A stretch of DNA of 8,437 nucleotides from JALSHZ01 sp964439815. GTDB lineage: Bacteria > Pseudomonadota > Gammaproteobacteria > UWMA-0217. The position numbers and the translations under genes were made by a program. How positions within the stretch are numbered: position 1 is the stretch's first letter; each line of letters starts with the position of its first letter. The notes under the pieces were generated by a model. The model had not been told where the DNA came from. It worked only from the letters and a program-made list of their open reading frames with translations, and did not search any database. The stretch spans positions 1 to 8,437 of the forward strand of contig CAYTPO010000218.1 of the NCBI GenBank assembly GCA_964439815.1, in the 5' to 3' direction. Below are positions 6,287 to 8,437 of this stretch, piece by piece.

Positions 6287-6672
6287 AATCAAAGCCATCG
6301 GAAGAGGAATTTCTTTCCCGGGTAAAAACCACACTGGACGCCAGCAGCGAACGGCTGGACGAGCTGACACAGGCCAGACTGAGCGCCGCACGGCGACGTG
6401 CAGTTGAGGCAGCCACTCATCAGGAGCGTTTGCAGATTGGCGAAATTCTTTCGCTACGCTGGCTCAGCCAACATCGCGGCCTGGTGGCCACAGCAGCCAC
6501 CATCACGCTGGCCACGGCCTTCATGCTGTCGCTCAATTTCTCCGAGCCACAAACAGCAGTAGTCACCGCCCAGCTGGAAGACCTGGAGTTATTGAGCAGC
6601 AGCGACGACCTGGAGCTGTACGAAAATCTGGATTTCTATTTATGGATCGACGATGACCAGCTCAAAAGCTAG
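6283..6672 (+). CDS. DUF3619-like single-pass membrane protein, putative anti-sigma factor
   Basis: Protein of 129 residues from ATG 6283. The longer in-frame reading from 6163 would lie inside the sigma gene. Shine-Dalgarno GGAGGG (6268-6273) precedes this ATG by 9 bases. Residues 1-60 are charged and helical, with the LDELTQARLSAARRRAVE pattern of DUF3619 proteins. A transmembrane segment spans about 66-85. The C-terminus (86-129) is acidic, presumably periplasmic, and ends LDFYLWIDDDQ. Membrane topology plus the 4-base overlap with the sigma gene make it the likely anti-sigma factor, binding the sigma through its N-terminal helices. No HxxxCxxC zinc motif is present, so it would not be a ZAS-type redox sensor. 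The family assignment is from pattern memory, not a search. Confidence 0.85.
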   Translation: MKSKPSEEEFLSRVKTTLDASSERLDELTQARLSAARRRAVEAATHQERLQIGEILSLRWLSQHRGLVATAATITLATAFMLSLNFSEPQTAVVTAQLEDLELLSSSDDLELYENLDFYLWIDDDQLKS

Positions 6673-6877
6673 CCCCCTGATTATCGGTGTGATGCTGGTG
6701 CTGACCACAACCACATTACCGGCAGCCGAACAGCACGCCGACGACACGGTACCGGATATCGAACTACTGGAATTTCTGGGCAGCTGGCAAACCCCCGAGG
6801 GCGATTATCTGGACCCGTTGATCCTGGCGGAGGAAACCACAGCACCGCCACAAACAGAGGTAAACGACAATGATTGA
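6653..6877 (+). CDS. Small acidic secreted protein of the sigma/DUF3106 operon
   Basis: Protein of 74 residues. The N-terminal signal sequence (about 1-25, hydrophobic core LIIGVMLVL, ending LPAA) predicts export. The mature 49 residues contain 14 Asp/Glu and no Lys or Arg. The recognisable core is DIELLEFLGSW followed by GDYLDPL. The gene overlaps the preceding one by 20 bases and the following DUF3106 gene by 8 bases, each in another frame, so it is embedded in a translationally coupled run and very likely real despite its size. Small proteins with a similar LLEFLG core occur in comparable operons, as far as I recall. No function is known. Its charge is opposite to that of the highly basic neighbour, suggesting a binding partner or chaperone-like role (inference). 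Confidence 0.8.
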   Translation: MTSSKASPLIIGVMLVLTTTTLPAAEQHADDTVPDIELLEFLGSWQTPEGDYLDPLILAEETTAPPQTEVNDND

Positions 6878-7373
6878 ATCACTACGCCTGCTTGCCATCT
6901 GCGCAACACTGACCATCGGTCAGGCAATAGCAGCAGATGCCATCAGCTGGGACACACTGGATACCAACCAGCAGAAAATCCTGCAATCCCTGGAGACCGA
7001 CTGGGACAACCTGCCCGAAACGCGACGACAAAAACTGCTCAAGGGGCTGGAACGCTGGCAAGCCATGTCGGCGGACGAGAGAAAACAGGCCAAAAACAAA
7101 CTCAAGCGCTGGAAGACACTTTCACCAGAACAGCGGAAAAAGGCGCGGGAGCGATATAGCGCCTTCCTTGCGCTCTCCCCTGCAGAGCGGAAAAAAATCC
7201 GCACGCGCTACCAACAGTTTCAGAAACTACCACCGGAAAAACGCAAGGCATTACGACAGCACTGGAATAACCTGTCCGCCAAACAGAAACGCGAGTTACT
7301 GAAACACCGCGAGGCATTACGCAAACTGACACCGCAACAGCGCAGGAAACTGCTCAACCGCCTGCAGCACTGA
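6870..7373 (+). CDS. DUF3106-domain secreted protein of repeated basic helices
   Basis: Protein of 167 residues with a signal peptide (about 1-21, AIA before Ala-Asp), so it is periplasmic or beyond. The mature part is a chain of about 18-residue units starting at Trp27, Trp45, Trp63, Trp81, Phe99 and Phe117. Each has an aromatic residue, then Leu or Met at position 4, then a Ser/Pro-Glu-x-Arg-Lys turn (LSPEQRKKAR, LSPAERKKIR, LPPEKRKALR). One unit (117-131) is 3 residues short, which shifts the phase before the last two units. This is the DUF3106 pattern: helical, extremely Lys/Arg-rich, function unknown. Shine-Dalgarno AGAGGT (6856-6861) precedes ATG 6870, which overlaps the previous gene by 8 bases. 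In related operons it also follows an ECF sigma and a DUF3619 gene, so it is a conserved member of this set. Binding to anionic envelope polymers or to the acidic neighbour is speculative. Confidence 0.9.
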   Translation: MIESLRLLAICATLTIGQAIAADAISWDTLDTNQQKILQSLETDWDNLPETRRQKLLKGLERWQAMSADERKQAKNKLKRWKTLSPEQRKKARERYSAFLALSPAERKKIRTRYQQFQKLPPEKRKALRQHWNNLSAKQKRELLKHREALRKLTPQQRRKLLNRLQH

Positions 7374-7378
7374 TCAGC

Positions 7379-8245
7379 ATGAAAGCAACCGCATTGCTTC
7401 TGATGCTGGCGGCTGGCATGGCACAGGCAGACGATACCCTATGGGATTTTCTGCCCGAGCTGCCACCCACCTCGGAAATTACACTCTCCACCGGAGCCGA
7501 CAGCGCCAATGGCTGGAACAGCCAGATCAGTGCACTGCTGGAAGGACCGCAGGCCGTGCAATTCTCGATGATGCTCGGCACCTCCAAAACAGTAGGCGAC
7601 AATGCAAGTCTGCGCACAGATTTCTGGTCAGCCGGCATCGGCAGTGATCCACTCGGAGATTTCAGCATCGGCCTGGATTACAGCGTTTGGGGTAACGAAC
7701 ACGCAATGACCATTCACAGCGTGCGCGCCACATTCGGTTTCAACAGCGACCATTTCAGCCTCACCCTGTCACCACAGCAACGCACAATTCGGCTCCGCCT
7801 GAAGGAACCCTACTCACAGCAGCGCCCCCATTGGCAAGAAGAAAGCCAGGACATCGGCATCACCGCCACCTGGTACGCCCTACCCGACTGGTCGTTTTCC
7901 GGCAACTATATCCAATACCACTACACCGCCAACCCCGTACGCCTGGCAACCGATTATCGCGCTGCACTGATCTTTTCCCAGGATACGCTACAACTGGCAA
8001 GCGGCCTCGACGACAACCGCATGGTTCTGGGAGTAAACCATTACCTGGAAAAAACCGTACTGGGTGGAGAATGGGCACGCAGCCTCTCAGCCGTGGACAA
8101 CAGCACCGCAACAACCGTAACCCTGCTCATCAGCACAGAACGCTCACGCAGCTGGCGACTCGACCTGCATGGCGGTGTACAAAACACCGAATACAATGAT
8201 TCAGCCATCCTATTTGCGGATATTGGCGTAGCTTACCGGTGGTAG
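7379..8245 (+). CDS. Putative outer-membrane beta-barrel protein, last gene of the sigma operon
   Basis: Protein of 288 residues that I do not assign to a named family. The signal peptide spans about 1-17 (AQA before Asp-Asp). The mature protein is rich in alternating polar/hydrophobic strands with Gly and aromatic residues at the ends (for example FSIGLDYSVWG, ITATWYALPDWSFSGNYIQYHY, LFADIGVAYRW), and strands follow each other across most of the length. It ends in an aromatic residue (Trp) within an alternating final strand, the usual signal for BAM-dependent insertion. Together these suggest an outer-membrane beta-barrel of roughly 10-14 strands. The start ATG is 5 bases after the DUF3106 stop with no clear Shine-Dalgarno, so it is probably coupled to that gene. 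A role as receptor, pore or anchor for the co-encoded secreted proteins is inferred from position only. Confidence 0.8.
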   Translation: MKATALLLMLAAGMAQADDTLWDFLPELPPTSEITLSTGADSANGWNSQISALLEGPQAVQFSMMLGTSKTVGDNASLRTDFWSAGIGSDPLGDFSIGLDYSVWGNEHAMTIHSVRATFGFNSDHFSLTLSPQQRTIRLRLKEPYSQQRPHWQEESQDIGITATWYALPDWSFSGNYIQYHYTANPVRLATDYRAALIFSQDTLQLASGLDDNRMVLGVNHYLEKTVLGGEWARSLSAVDNSTATTVTLLISTERSRSWRLDLHGGVQNTEYNDSAILFADIGVAYRW

Positions 8246-8266
8246 ACCATTCACCTTGACTGCAAG

Positions 8267-8333
8267 GTAGGAGCGGTTTCAACCGCGATGGCTGCCATGT
8301 CGAAGCGTGGATCGCGGCTGAAGCCGCTCCTAC
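8267..8333. repeat. Inverted REP pair (REPIN-like element)
   Basis: Two 23-base REP-like copies, 8267-8289 and 8311-8333, face each other across a 21-base spacer and match at 21 of 23 positions. The motif GTAGGAGCGG..TC..CCGCGAT is the kind of REP sequence common in Pseudomonas and other Gammaproteobacteria. Each copy folds on its own (GCGGTT-TC-AACCGC on the left, GCGGCT-GA-AGCCGC on the right), and the two differences between copies preserve that pairing. It lies 21 bases after the barrel gene stop, the usual place for REPs, which can protect the 3' end of messages or act in termination. Such pairs are moved by RAYT (REP-associated tyrosine) transposases encoded elsewhere. Confidence 0.88.
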
Positions 8334-8437
8334 AGCTGGGAAGAGAATTTTCAGCAATATCTACGCCACCCCTCCCAACAGGACACCGTAGAAATTTACT
8401 TGAAGACTCAATGATCTCGCAGAACCGGCATGACCAC

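Noticed and set aside
8130..8357. 75-residue - strand frame over the barrel end and the REP pair
   Set aside because: It runs through the repeat element and antisense to the barrel gene, with no ribosome binding site or domain.
8411..8437. Possible start of a further gene (ATG 8411, open to the window end)
   Set aside because: Only nine codons are visible, the Shine-Dalgarno is poor and the product is unrecognisable. It cannot be supported from this window.

Overview
The window reads as a chromosomal segment of a GC-rich proteobacterium. Gammaproteobacteria is most likely. The grounds are a REP-type palindrome at the right end, of the kind common in Pseudomonas and relatives, and an ECF sigma/DUF3619-like/DUF3106 gene set that is common in Beta- and Gammaproteobacteria. 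No genus can be named from the sequence. All convincing genes are on the + strand, packed into two blocks separated by a 200-base gap that carries an 83-base inverted-repeat element. There are no RNA genes, CRISPR arrays, transposase genes or phage genes.

Left block (about 1-4904) has four genes with overlaps or gaps of 24 bases or less, probably one operon. They are: a small regulator-like protein made of two tandem sigma-region-4-like HTH units (its start may lie outside the window); a single-pass membrane protein whose start overlaps it by 8 bases; a secreted BepA-like M48 zinc metalloprotease with TPR repeats and an extra C-terminal domain; and an outer-membrane lipoprotein with a calcium-binding-like linker and two DUF1554 domains. 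The layout suggests a cytoplasmic regulator with a membrane partner controlling an envelope protease and a surface lipoprotein. That link is inferred.

Middle gap (4905-5104) holds a 22-base inverted repeat with a 39-base loop, which looks like a MITE or a solo transposon-end palindrome, followed by a strong ribosome binding site.

Right block (5105-8245) has seven genes. First come a 63-residue orphan protein and a secreted Gly-rich basic protein built from 13 in-register hexapeptides. After a stable hairpin there follows a tightly coupled run: an ECF sigma factor (best start GTG at 5744), a DUF3619-like single-pass membrane protein likely acting as its anti-sigma, a very acidic secreted small protein, a very basic secreted DUF3106 protein of about 18-residue repeats, and an outer-membrane beta-barrel candidate. 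The strongest candidates for something undescribed are this ECF-linked set of envelope proteins, with its hexad-repeat protein and its acidic/basic pair, and the duplicated-HTH regulator with its protease operon.

Right end (8246-8437) holds an inverted REP pair (REPIN-like) and then about 100 bases with no supported feature.
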